Below the pieces are notes generated by a model, which worked only from the letters and a program-made list of their open reading frames with translations, did not search any database and had not been told where the DNA came from. From Trileptium ribeirensis (taxonomy: Eukaryota > Nematoda > Enoplea > Enoplida > Thoracostomopsidae): a stretch of DNA of 64,000 nucleotides. The DNA lies in NCBI GenBank assembly GCA_030248225.1, contig JASANE010000205.1, positions 1 to 64,000 of the forward strand, in the 5' to 3' direction. This document shows positions 34,876-46,980 of the stretch, in pieces. Each line of letters begins with the position of its first letter. The stretch's first letter is position 1. The position numbers and the translations under genes were made by a program.

Positions 34876-35540
34876 CACCTTGCAAAGACATCAAAAACAC
34901 ACACCAAACGAAGAACATGGTTAGTGCGTTGTTTTTCAATGAAATGTGTCAATTTAGGTACTAAACGATTAACACAGTAAAAATTAGTTCGACTAACCGA
35001 CGATTTAAACAAATAAAATTTATTTTTGAACGTTAAAACATCCGTGCTCGACGTCCGAAGTGTACTTCAGGGAATAACCGCCTATGAGCATGTATCCATT
35101 AAGCCGTTTCTTCAATTAATGCGCATTTCGTATAAAGTTGAACGAACTTCTCGCCACAAAGACGTGTTGAACCATACATGCTCATATCGAAGAGATGGGG
35201 ACTATACTTCCTGGGGTTCCAATCTCCTCCCGAAGGCCCTGACCCTCTTACGGTACTACCCTGCGCTCTGGTTCTCCACAACTCCCGGCGTGGAAAATTT
35301 CGGCGAAAAATAACAAAATTGGGGAAAATTGGCACCAGGGGTAAAGTGGCTAAAAATAAGTGCCACGAAATTTAAGAACTTACTTGCGTTCCAAAAAATT
35401 TCAAAAATTTATCTCGCCCTGACAGCACCCCGCTGACCGGATGATTCTCCCCTAGCGATGACCACCTCGTCCTTCCCCCAAACTCACTATTCCGTCAGTA
35501 CTTCGGACCTCGCACCTGTATGTATTTAATGTAGATCGTT

Positions 35541-35600
35541 TGGCATCGAGCCTCAAGCAGTAGCCACTACACTGATTACGAGATGTTGCTCCTTTCTTTA
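35541..35600 (-). repeat. Degenerate tRNA-like/SINE fragment
   Basis: The - strand contains TAATCAGTGTAGTGGC (35578-35563) and GGCTCGATGCC (35552-35542), resembling A and B boxes like those at 34.8 kb. The boxes are only ~10 nt apart, so the interior is deleted. Confidence 0.35.
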
Positions 35601-37400
35601 AGGAGCAATATATTGTTATCTATTTGTAACTGTCATGCTGTTGGATAATATTAATCGGTTTTAAGAGTTTTACAGTAAGTGTGGATAATTGGTATGATTT
35701 TATACATTATTTTCTAAGCGTATATTTTGGTTTCCTAAAAATGTGCAATGTGAAAACTATTCCACCGCCAAAGGCGTTAACGCGCAAAAACCAGGTATAC
35801 AGGACATAGTACGGTCTACAAACGTTGCATAACTATGCGTATGCAGGTTATCATGACTTAATTTACATGTCTGACTAACGTGGTCATTTTCTTGTGGACT
35901 TGCATAACCGTACCCCAGACGTATTTTCTATAGATACATCACCTACCAACTTGGCTGATTTGTGGGGAGTAGGTTAGACATTTCTATGTACATATATGAG
36001 TGACCATCCTGTAAATATAAGAAAGCGCCGACTTCCAGAAATATTAATGTTTATACAGGCATGCTGATTGGTTAACTTGGCTTCTTTCTGGGGGTATCCC
36101 TCTACCTCCCCTACCGGTGTTTGCTCCCTTGGCATCGCTATATCTCTAGCTATTTCGACATCACCAATTACGTCACCGGAATTGAGGGCTTCTTTAAATA
36201 ACGATACGGTTCTACCTCCAGGACATTTATTTTCGGAGGTTACCTTTAGAGAACGATATTTTCTTTCGAAATTCGCACTACCCTTAAACCGCAGAATTTT
36301 CCACGCGTAAATATAATTATTATTGCATGTGCCACAATGTGCTAAGATCACTTTTATTAAATACGATTTTGTTTGCCATGTTTTACCAGTATATTGTACC
36401 TGTCTGCTGTTATCATAACATTAGTTTTATCGTGATGATTTTTAGTCACACGGGTTTAGTTTATCTTTTTCATAGTCCTCCTGGAATGCAATAGGTGTAA
36501 CCGATCCTTTTATTTTACCCCAAGCTTTGTAACTCCCTTTAGAATATAAAAATAATTATGTTTGCTGTAAAGTTATACAAAACACTTCAACATTCACTGG
36601 CGAATCTAGAATTATTAACGAAAGGAAGGTGGAATGAAAGAAGGCTCGTACAGCCACCCGTATTTGTTTAACTTGCAGCAGCACCTGCCCTCCAGATCCT
36701 CTAGTATCAGTATTTTAATTAATCGGGTTTGAAATTCTACGTATTCTTAGCTTCTGAAAATCATAAGTATACTCCATGGTATATATTCCTCATTGCAAAA
36801 TTTTGATATCACACTTTAAAGATCTTTTAAAACATTTTACCGCACTGGAATGTTTGATGCCGCATGCATCCCCAAAAGAACAAACCATTGAAGCTTTAGC
36901 GCACAAATGGCCCGAAGTTTCACTTACACCCCCCCCCCCAACCCCCACCCCCCAACACACCCCCCCAACCCCAACCACAATGTAACAGGCCCGTTCCGGC
37001 CCGTTACGTATTTTTGCAGGGTTTTGGCACTAAAGTCAAGCATTTTCATCTCTATCTGGTGGTGATCAAGACACTTCGGTTTCAAGTAGTACCTTAGGGT
37101 GCGTCCATAAGGTCTGGGGAGATTCACGTCACGACAAAATCATGAAGTATGCTGCATGGTGTCATGGTCATATTGATATCATTGTGTCGCTTAGTAATTT
37201 GTTGCTAAATTAATGCTTTGCTTGTTAATACGTGATGCTTATCATGCTAACCGTCTTACCCATTGATATGATGTCCATCGGGTTAACCATATCTCGTTGT
37301 GTATGAATGTATAATGCTTTGCTGTTGCATGTTCTACTTTGACCACGTGAAGGCTATTTCGTGAAGACTGAGGAGTATAATTTTAGGGACTGGTAGGGAA
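35601..37400. other. Intergenic DNA with a C-rich tract
   Basis: Mostly AT-rich without recognisable genes. A C-rich simple tract occupies 36928-36974. Frames at 35974-36351 and 36068-36310 overlap on opposite strands and have no domain support. Confidence 0.45.
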
Positions 37401-40400
37401 TAAGTTCAACGCCCCGTCTGACCGGAGTTTGGAGAAAATAATGGTCGCAAGATTTAGTTGGAACTCGACTCGTCGCATCCCAGCGGTAAAGTTCAAAATT
37501 ATGACCGTCCGGGAATAGGAGGCCATTACAACTCAAGCTAAACCATCGGCCCAGTAGAGATCAAAACCGAAAATATCAAATTTACGCAAGCTAAATTATA
37601 TACGCTGCCATGGTCGCGCGTAATACACGTCGCCGTGGTCGCGAAAACAACGAACAGCTAAGAGCTTAAGACGGAGTTACGGTAGTTCTCGGTTATCCGG
37701 GAACGACGGCTGCCGGGTCCGTTTGTCGGCCCGTGGCCGTTTACCGGGTTAGATTTCCCGCAGTCGCCCCGAATGCTTCGATAGGATGTCTCACGAGCTT
37801 TCCAAGGAGGCCAAAATGACTCAAATCGCACGCGGATTTAACCTTAATATGGGGGAGCGGAACACGTTGAAATTGAACCGACGACCTTACTTACGCTAAG
37901 TTTGGTTGTTGGCAGATGGGCATCTTCACATAGAATATAGATATATAAGCATGTATATATATATGTAAGTGCCTAGCTGATTTCGAACGCCCCTGTGTCT
38001 TGCGATTAATTCCTAAATACATTACCCGGTTTGACATAAGATCTTTATGGTTTGCACTATTCCCGTACTCGATCCCTGAACCTAAAGTCGCACGTGTGAC
38101 CCCTTATTTCACTCGCCTGTCTTCGGCGAGTCTAAGGATATGCTGCCGGCCTCCGCCCCATTTCCCGTTGACCCGCCACAACCTGTCACTGTTCCCCAGC
38201 CTGAAATAACAATTAAGGAGGGGCACCAAAAATGCCCGGAATTTTAGTTTTAACTCCAAAAATGGGCGAACCGCCCCTCATTGGATTTGTCTCGATGAGA
38301 CGTTTCCAAAAATACCCGGCGGGTCTCGATCCGCCGCCCCGTTAACCCGGACGACCAACAAACGCGCCCCACCGTAGCCATCACACTCTCTCTAATTGCC
38401 ACGATTTTAGTACCGTTTTTACTCCTGCCGCCCCAGTAGCGATATCACCCCTCGTTCGAATCGCCGTTGGACGGTGAGTCCAACGATACCCGGCGGGCGT
38501 CGCTCCGCCCACCCGTTAACGCGGGAGAGCCCGCCAAAGTCCCCTATGCTACAATACATAAATTGACCCGAGTGGGTCTGGTCCCAATACTTCGTCCACC
38601 CCCCTCGTGTTTGGTATCATTCGACCCCGTTTTACGTCCTGGGAACGAAATTGACCCGGACCCACTGAAATTCCCCCGGGGAACCCTTGTCCCATCCCTT
38701 CCCGTGTCCCTCTCCCTGTTCGTTCTTTTTTCGCTCTCTCTTTCTCTTTCGCTTGTTGTTTTGTTGTTTTCTTTCTCTGTTTCTCCTCGGCTGACCCTTT
38801 GGCCGCCGTTGTTGTTCGTCGTGCGCATCCGCTGCTGCTTTGTCCTCGCCGCCTCGATGTCTGCAGTCAGAAACGATCGTGAGGACAGCGACGACGACAA
38901 GACGGAAAAGAAAAAAGAGCAAGCGAGCGAGCGTGACATATATTTATGTATATAAAATATACTATATTTAAGAGTTTTATAAGTATGTAGTATATATGTA
39001 TGTAAGACAAGACGGTAGAGAAAGGGGGTAGGTTTGGGGACCCGTAGCAGCCCCTGGGAGATTCGGCCGGGGGTGCCCTCCCGCCGAACGTTCCCTGGGT
39101 GGGTGCCCCGTCCCCGCCCCCAGTGCGGGCCCCATCCGATGAGCCGCGCCCCCCTCGGAACACGTGGGAAACGACATGCTCAATTAGGAATCAAAGAAAA
39201 GATATGATACTCGTTTGACGTACCAGGTATCGTGGGCGTTAGAAAAAGGCTTCATGGTCGGCGTCCTGAAATGTCAAAGACAACAAAACGGATATCGATC
39301 ATTGATGCCGTAAGCGGGATGATGCATATGAGTGAAGCAACTCGCTGACAAGTCGGCTTATCGAATTGGTTACGCCTCTCGGGGATTGCGCGAGTGATGA
39401 ACAACTCTTTCTTGCGGTTATGTCCCAATTTAATTTCCGGTATTCGGTATTCGGCATTTTAAGTTCAATCTCGAAAGTGACTTCGCAACCAAAGAAGGAA
39501 ACAGACTGTGGCTTTGACCTGAACTAGATAAATTGGGGTTACGTGTCCCGGAAATATTGCTGGTCATTGACGTGATCTCAAACGGCTTAAAAGACGACAA
39601 ATGTTCACAAAAACGGGGTTACGTCTTCTGCTGATTGATGCTAAGAAGCCGACGTAAGAGATATCCGGCGTTAACGAGAAGAGTGATATAAATCTTCAGG
39701 GAGTGAAGGCTTGAAAGACTCGAATCTTCTGAACAGATTGCAATTGAGGTCGCATATGATCAACTTCCGATTATTCGGAGGGCTCAGATTTGACGTCGAC
39801 AAACTTAATTAGAGCCGACTCTCCCTAAGGACACTGACGGCTTACGGTAGCTGTCAACTTCAAGTCCTCAGAGATAGCCCTAATTGGACAAAGAAGGACG
39901 ACCTGTAAAAAGTGGGCGGTCGACGACTGACAACGATTGGATGGCGGCGAAATCGCCACCCTAAACTACAGCCGAAAATTTCAAGGTTGGGGATGTCGCT
40001 CGAGAAACTCGAATCAGCTCGAATTCGGCAGCGCGGAGTTCGGTCGACTCAACTGACTGACTCCGACGCTTTAATTTTGTAGTTTACTTTCACAATTGCT
40101 TTACTTTCTCGTGCTTTGGTTTTTCGTTTGGAATGGGATTCGACGACTGGAGGACCCGTGTGGACATCTTCCGTCCCACGGAAGGGGACTAGCAGTTGCT
40201 GTCCCGGATCAAACATTGTAAGTCAGGACGTGAACCGAGGATGTGGGGGTTTATTTTCCCCAACTATGACTGTAACAGACTGTTCATTGAAAGTCAGTTG
40301 TTCGTAACATTAGTTGATATCCCGTAGGTTGACATTACGTCCGTTAGTGGACGCCTCGTTTTGCACGCCTACTTGTTGTACATTTATGAGTCTCTCGACG

Positions 40401-41520
40401 AAACCTCCGAGTCGAGTTCCGTTTTGGACGTCTTGGGCGATCGCACGGAAGGTATTAGGTTGTGGGCACCAAAGTCGAAGTAGTTCTGATTCCCCGTGGT
40501 CTTAGGTAGAAAAAACAAACTGGACGCTTCGGGTCCACGCTTTACATGACTCGCAATTCTTGAGGTAGGATCGTCGAATTTTGCTGAGCAGACCACGGTA
40601 AAACTTCCCGACGCTTAGAAATCGAACCGGTAGGGACTCGTTTTACTTTTATGCTCACGGTTTACAAATTTACAGCTTAGTGGATTGTTCAACGCTCATG
40701 CCGTGTTTGGGCTTGGACAGAAATGCAGATTAGGGATGGAGGACCAGCCTCCGTCGGGTTTTAGGAAACCCTTAAAATTTCGTTTTGTTCTTTTGAGTTA
40801 AGAAAATTTGGGAACACCAAAAGACGGAACAAATTCTAGGTGCTGAAGCTTGAGCTTAAGGTCTTTGCCGTTCCCCCTGGGAACGTTATTACTGGCTTGT
40901 ATCTGTTTCATTTGGCTCTTGTTTTGCGGCACATCGATGTTCGGATTAATAAAATCTTGCATGGATACTACTTCAGTTGAAAGTATTTGTCGTAGGTAGC
41001 ACAAGTAGGAAAGCACTTCTCTCCGACGTCTGACCGAAAGCAATGCTAGGCTATGCCCCGTTTCCCCAAAACTCCCTACCACACGACCGAGGGCACAGAG
41101 CCCCAGCCGACTCAAAATTTCGTTCACCCCAGCTGATGCCGCGTATGGACGGCTCGATACTGGAACTTCACTTTTGTGCTCTCTGAAATACACCACGAAA
41201 ACAATCTAATTTACCGTTGTTCGCTATAGCATAGTGACATGGTCTTCTCCCGAGACCAATGTCCAAAATTGAGCATGGTTTAATAAGCCGACGACTGGCA
41301 CTTTCGCAGTGCTCATGCAGCGCAATTGCGGGAGAAACGCTTCGTGCCCCCGCCGCTAAAACAAAAAATTTATTTGTGCCCCATCTCATTCGAGAAAAAT
41401 GGTGACCCGCTCGGGCCATTTAGGCCCCAAGCCGAACGAGTGCAAAACCCCTTCCTTTTACTATTTATTTTGAATGCCCGTTAGGCTATGTACTACGTAT
41501 GCCCAGTTGAGTTTCTGGTC

Positions 41521-41602
41521 TGCCCGAGCTGAGGCTCGATCCTACACAAGTAAATTACGCCCGCTGCAGCGCGAACAATCTTGACCACTCGGCTACAGGG
41601 CC
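41521..41602 (-). repeat. tRNA-like sequence (type II-like, degenerate)
   Basis: On the - strand, GTAGCCGAGTGGTCAAG resembles a tRNA-Ser/Leu A-box region and GGATCGAGCCT resembles a B box. The acceptor ends pair over only about four bases, and the anticodon arm gives a six-base loop, so this does not fold as a functional tRNA. A tRNA pseudogene or SINE head fits better. Confidence 0.35.
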
Positions 41603-42539
41603 GTATGAAAACACTGACTACGAGGTCAGTAATATGTCGACTGCACTGCAGTCTAGTGCATACACTGCAAGAACGCAGTGTAATAACAAAAGGTGGCCGA
41701 TAGAGAGAGGCAAAGAAACAACAAAAGAACAAGGAAAACCGAAGACGCAAAGGCGTCCGGGACTGATCGCCCGTGGCCCAACTGTCCCAAACGGCCCCAA
41801 GAATAGGAAATAAGACCATTTCATCCTCTACTAGGTGCCCCCAGCCCACAAAACCCCCGTCCCGCCGAGATTCCGGAGGACACGATCACATCGCATCCAG
41901 ACAAGCGAGTTCGCCCCTGGAGGCGACCTCATCATCTGCCTAGGAGGACACCTCAGGCCTCTTGGCCCCACGACCACGTTCCATACGCCTAAAAAACAAG
42001 AAATCAGTACCTTTCCCCTTTCCGTCTGGCTTCTTTAGCTTGTTGACCGGTCAGTCGCTCCATTAGGCAGAGAAGGACGTCAAACGCGATAGAACAAATT
42101 TACGCATAGGCATCCATGCGATCATCGTTGGAGGACAAATTTTCAGGCACCCCTTGTCTCCCGTGAGAGTCGGTATCGCTTGGCGTAGCGCTCCGACGAC
42201 GCTATTGAGCTCGCATAGTCAGTTCTCACCACCGTCTTCCCTCCGCCCCGCCTAAATAGTCGTCGCCCAGAGCGACCTGTATTACGGAGCGATTTCCGAA
42301 GCACTCTAGGGCCCCTGCTTCAGGCGTCTCCTAGCTGAAGCATCGCTAGCATTGAAACGCAGCAGGGATAACCGCCCCTAGTCCGCGAACCGGCGGATGT
42401 CGATACGCTCCGGCCCTGTTCACCTTGTCTTTCTCCTCGCCCTGTGACCCGAGTCGACTGACATCGAAGCGATCACTGCGAGTTATTGCTGAGCTCCCCG
42501 ATTTGATTCACGTGGTCCGCTATTATACTTGTTCGGTAT

Positions 42540-43400
42540 CTCTCGTTTTGCCAATGAACGTTGCATATGTCAATAAAGTTTGTATTGTGAGCACCGCGTT
42601 CGGGTCTACTTCGTACTGAGACGCTAAGGATTTTCTGGTTTTGTCCGCATGGACGAGCAGGCACTGCTCGCCATGGCTTGTGTGCGAGAATGCCGCAAGC
42701 ACTGGCGTGCATGGCCTTCTGACCCATCTGTTTTCGTTTTACTGGATCTAGGAAATAAAACAATTGGAAAATGTTACCAAAATCTAACCCGTTTATGGCA
42801 CTAACTCAAAATTTGTTAGGAATGCTCTCGGTGTGAATGAGTTAAAACTTTCACTGGTCCAAGCACCAGTACGCTATCATAGAATTTATTGAGGAAGCAG
42901 GCCACGCCATCGATAGTCCGACCATAAACACTCAGGGCTCGTCGGAACCCTGTGGGGGCCACATAGGTCAATGCTCTAACACGGAGCATACAGCGATCTT
43001 AACTAGGTCAATCAACTTGAGCTTCGAATTTCTAGGGATGTTTCCATATTTTATTTTAACACTCAATACGCTAAAATAGAACTAAACAACTTCCGATGAG
43101 TCTAAGATAGGGAATAGCGGCTAGGCTCCATGACCTGCGAGCAGGTGTCGGTGCTAGCCTCCCTGGGGGACCTCAGAAATCATACCCGATACTAGACACG
43201 TGCGCAACCCTTCGGGCGGGGTCCGAACACACCCCGTGAAGCGCGCCTGCGGCCTGCTAAGCTGCGTAGCTTCTTGGGTCTGACCAAGAATAGGTTCAAA
43301 GTTTTGTAATTTCGGTCCACCCTCGAGGTTACGATAGCCGGGGTCGTATGGGCATGGTGTTAGGAAGTTGCGCCATGCAGCTGCGTCACCGGTTAGTACA
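42540..43400 (+). repeat. Dispersed repeat, copy 1 (shared with 51.1-51.7 kb)
   Basis: Shares ordered blocks with the second copy: GTCAATAAA near 42567, GTGGGGGCCAC near 42951, GACCTG-GAGCAGGTG near 43133, GCTCCTGCGGC-TGCTAAG-type sequence near 43240, and CCTCGAGGTTACGATAG near 43321. On the - strand CAGCTTAGCAGG and GTGTTCGGACCCC look like pol III A and B boxes. The family is unassigned (SINE-like part, or LTR element). Confidence 0.65.
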
Positions 43401-43559
43401 TTAATAATACATGTACTAGCGTAAAAACATAAAAAAAAAAATATAAAGAAGATATAAATAAAAGAAAAAAAAATACACCTATAAAATATAAATAAAAACA
43501 CACAAAATTATATAACTTTTAGAGAGGAGGTAGCGCTGCGGGAGGGGAAACACGGCGAA

Positions 43560-43822
43560 GGACACAGAAAAAAAAAAAAACAAAACCCTTCCTCTTATAC
43601 TATTTTATAATATTCAATTCATCTATACGCACAATAACATACAACAACCCCACCCTCCCTATAACAAAAAAACCTTTCAAAAAAAACCCCACCAACACTC
43701 AAAACAAAACAAATATCACTCAAAAAAAAAACAACACAAACAACACCCAACAAACTCCCCCACTACATAAACTACACTACAACAACAGCACAAAAACCCC
43801 CCCCCCACCCACACCCCCCCCC
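43560..43822. other. G-depleted low-complexity tract
   Basis: Almost no G between ~43600 and 43820 (two or three in over 200 bases) on the + strand. The sequence is A and C runs with some T, ending in C runs (43797-43821). Neighbouring sequence is normal on both sides. It looks like low-quality read-end sequence or an assembly join, or else an extreme strand-biased simple repeat. Confidence 0.8.
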
Positions 43823-45006
43823 ATTGGCAAGTTTTTAAACAAGAAAGATAAAAATTTTGGAGAAAATTTTAATATGAATCTTAACCAGCGAACCATGAGC
43901 AGTGTTTGTTTAATTAAACACTTCCATTAATACTTTGGAAGTATTAATTTAATACACAATGATGAGATCTGAGTGCGAACAACAGTCATCGGATATGCTA
44001 AAAATAAATTTATTGCCTAAATCTTTTCTATTTAACTGCATAGAAAAGATTATTTCAAACCAAAAACTTCGTGCATGTTTCCGACCGATGTTTTAATGAG
44101 TATGAGGCTCGAGCCCCTAAAGTCTCGCAAGATTTAAAATAAATTACCCAAGTGTCTACCTAAATGCTCGGTGCATCAGCGTTTAGTTACGTGCTGCGCC
44201 TGGGGAAGCTCGCCACCTGATTCTAACGTCTCCGGCGATAAATATTGTATTGCGTGCGCGGTGAAGGTTCTTATGGTTAAACCTTTCTTATTCAAAATGT
44301 TTCCTCTACTGTAGCCATACTTAAGGGTTTTCGGCTAAGGCCTAGTACCCCAACCAGCCCTGATTGTGAATATGTGGATAGCGGGCTTGGAAGCTTAATA
44401 TTCTGCGCAATTGCGGCGGTCGCGGGTGGGCTGATCCTTCAGTGCAGAAAAATGCGTGGCAGCTGGTTGGCAAGCGTTCTTACCTCCTTTGGGAATAAAA
44501 GTTTTGACCTTTAATGGCACAAAGCGGCTTGCCGGGATACCAATAAATCATAAATTATGGCGCCCCAAACAATGCCAATGTCATTTATGTATTTAACGAG
44601 ATACGTATATATAATTAAAACAATGGCCTTTAATCTTTTATATATTTAAAAAATAACGTTACTATGGGACTTTATAGTTGGTACGGGGGACTATATTTAT
44701 TTTATATTTGTGCCTGCCTGTACTATGTAGTGTTTGTCACATAAATGCAGGCTTTACAGTAGCGTGACATTGACTAGCGTCACAGCTGACTATGGACTAT
44801 CGTGTGACACGGTGCACACGCGTTATCTTGAATGCCCCATTAGGTATATATGGATATATAGATATGTGTGTTACTTGATTTCCACGCCCCGGTACCTTTA
44901 TTTTTCCCGCCCCGCCCCCACAGGACAAACTCTCCCTTTTCTCAGCGCCTTTAACGCCCCAAAATCGCCTCATCAGCGCTCTAGCCGCTGGTCTTTCTTT
45001 TACCGT
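43823..45006. other. Intergenic DNA, nothing recognised
   Basis: A hairpin at ~43925-43950 (ATTAATACTT-TGG-AAGTATTAAT) is the only structure noted. Frames at 44734-45111 and 44797-45069 overlap on opposite strands; the second touches the retrotransposon fragment that follows. Confidence 0.4.
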
Positions 45007-45290
45007 CGAATCATCGTTTGGTCTGATACTGGAAAAGGTACAGGCCATTTCGTGAAGTATATAATCCATGAAATTGATGATGTACTTGTTGCCAGATTGA
45101 GTTGGTGGTAAGGGTCCAATTATGTCTATCGATGCCTAGGATGTGAAATGGCACTAGTGCTTTGATCGGTTGCAATGGGTTTCTCCGTTTCTGTCATTGT
45201 GGAAATCGAGCACGCGGCATACATTCTTCGATATATTGTCCAAGGTTACGGGTAATACTTGGCCAGAAAAACTTTCTTGTTATGCATGAG
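45007..45290 (-). pseudogene. Ty3/Gypsy retrotransposon integrase fragment
   Basis: The - strand reads FFWPSITRNLGQYIEEC, the block that follows the integrase zinc finger in Ty3/Gypsy pol. A few codons later in other frames come FHILGIDRHNW (the 'LGIDIIGP' region), GPLPPTQSGNKYIINFMDY and KWPVPFPVSDQT (integrase core around the first catalytic Asp). At least two frameshifts and one stop break it. No reverse transcriptase or LTRs were found beside it, so it is a small relic. Confidence 0.75.
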
Positions 45291-46259
45291 TAAACTTAAG
45301 CTGCGTCGCCTTCCATCCTCTGTTGACATTAGCGATTGGCAATCGCTTGTTCAGTGAACACGAAATCCAAGAAGTTATTTGCTGATGTGATTGCTATGAA
45401 GTGTTACCGAACACCTTAGTTATTTCTCGACTAAAAGTTAAAGTAGTGAATTTTTGATTTTGTTATCGAACGTAAACACATTTTCCGTTTTATAAACTTG
45501 TTCGGGAACCTAATAATCTGTTATAAATATACTCGAAACGTTCGCTAACGCCGTTTGCACAATAACTCAATTGATAATTTACAGAATAGCTGCTGTTACT
45601 GATCCATGATACTGTTTATAAGGAATGTCCTTTCAATTGTGATGTTCGTGAGCTTCTTCAGTTTAATATATGCTGAAAAAACAAGCATTAAAACAAGGTA
45701 CGTACGAATATGATGTTAGCGAACGTCTTAGGTTTGATATATTTTGTTTATAGCTAAATATATGGGTCATTTCACAAGATCATGCCACCTTGGTCCGAGG
45801 GGCTACATCGGCACTTTTGGGCCCATACCACCAGTCCTTTGGAAGGAAATTTAATGTCGCTGTAAGGTGTAGTAATAGGCGTTCCGACGGTCACAATGAG
45901 GTATGGTGGATGTCTGTGTCCCTAACATAGCAGGAGTCAGACGCCCACAAACCGGATTGGCCAAATGAAGCAAAAACACATGTTTCACTAAAAACATTCA
46001 CCGTATCGCTAGCACGTGATACATGTGTTTTTCATTTTTCCAGTGATCCTTTGGTATCTATCTTCTGTTTCCGCCAAACTTGGAAGTAAGCATCGACACT
46101 AAAGCAGACGTCAACCCACCGAAAATTTTTTTAGTGACATGTCGTGTTTTTCCACCCGACCTAGGTCAAATCGCTACGCTATTAAATAACGTCAAAGTGC
46201 ACTAGCGCCGAAAATGCTATATAACGATAATCGTAATCAGTACAGGTTTTATTGAACAA

Positions 46260-46980
46260 AAGAATGTCAGCGTCTGTCCAGTGTTGTTTGAGGTTGAAGG
46301 TCATAAAGTGCCAAAAATGGGGTATGCAAAATGTAGCCCACCCCCGACCTTACGAAAATTAAGGTTAGAATAGGCCGAATGGAAACATAGTAACGCCCCA
46401 CTAGAATCGACCCATGTATTAAAATTTTTAATGAAAATGTAGCCCCCGACCTGACGTGTAGCCCCCCCCCCCCGACTGTATGTATAGAAAACGAAACCGA
46501 AGGTCGCAAGAACTATATTAGTATAAAGTTTATCATGGCACCATGATATGGGGCCGTGCGATTAACTGGGCAGGTAGAGAATCCTTCTGCCTGCCCGCAT
46601 TGCCGTTGGTATCATCGCCTAAATGGGCCATGTAAACTTTAGGGGCCGGACCTTATACCGTTAGAAAAAGAACAGCTTAGAGCGGGGGGCGACAGCCCCC
46701 CGACTGAGGCACATGGCTCATATAGAGACCTTAGCTTACGCTAAGACTAAGGCCTAGGCGCAGTATATCGAGAACAGCATTGCGTGCGTTATATTTCGGC
46801 CCCTAAAGTTGACATGAACCGCCTAACGGTATGCTAATCATAGATCAATTGTGTTTGTTTTGCACCAGCAGCGTGTTAAGCCAAACCTAGAATCTTTAGA
46901 AGTAGCTAAAGTTTCACGCGTTGTATCTTGTAGGAAGGTGTAGCCCCCACCGATTTAACCTTTCGGGGTGCAAATTTTTA
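46260..46980. repeat. Inverted-repeat and hairpin cluster with GGCCCCC words
   Basis: GTAGCCC(C)-rich words recur at 46335-46470 and 46933. CTTTAGGGGCCGGA (46641-46654) pairs with the inverted CGGCCCCTAAAG near 46797-46809 with further flanking complementarity. A perfect 8-bp stem with a four-base loop (CGGGGGGC-GACA-GCCCCCCG) lies at 46683-46702. Probably one or more short inverted-repeat elements. Non-coding. Confidence 0.6.

Larger units (their letters stand above)
37400..43420. other. GC-rich segment of unknown nature
   Basis: Markedly richer in G+C, CpG included, than the rest of the window. Contains a pyrimidine-rich tract (~38690-38790), a G/C-rich patch (39020-39170) and an AATAAA at ~42571. 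Several 100-160 residue frames exist on both strands (38467-38955 +, 40798-41196 -, 41493-41849 -), but none shows a domain I recognise, and overlapping frames on both strands are expected in GC-rich DNA. rRNA landmarks were looked for and not seen. A decayed LTR element or foreign DNA are possibilities only. Confidence 0.4.

Noticed and set aside
35974..36351. A 125-residue - strand frame
   Set aside because: Overlaps a + strand frame and shows no motif. Treated as chance.
38467..38955. A 162-residue + strand frame with Ser/Leu-rich stretch
   Set aside because: Opposite-strand frames of similar length overlap it (38544-38939, 38632-38922), and the Ser/Leu run reflects a pyrimidine-rich tract. 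No domain seen.
40798..41196. A 132-residue - strand frame in the GC-rich island
   Set aside because: No motif, no splice support and no similarity I recognise. Not enough to call a gene.
41521..41602. Functional tRNA-Ser/Leu gene on the - strand
   Set aside because: A- and B-box-like words exist, but the acceptor stem and anticodon loop do not form properly.
37400..43420. Ribosomal RNA gene unit, suggested by high GC content
   Set aside because: I looked for conserved 18S, 5.8S and 28S words on both strands and found none.
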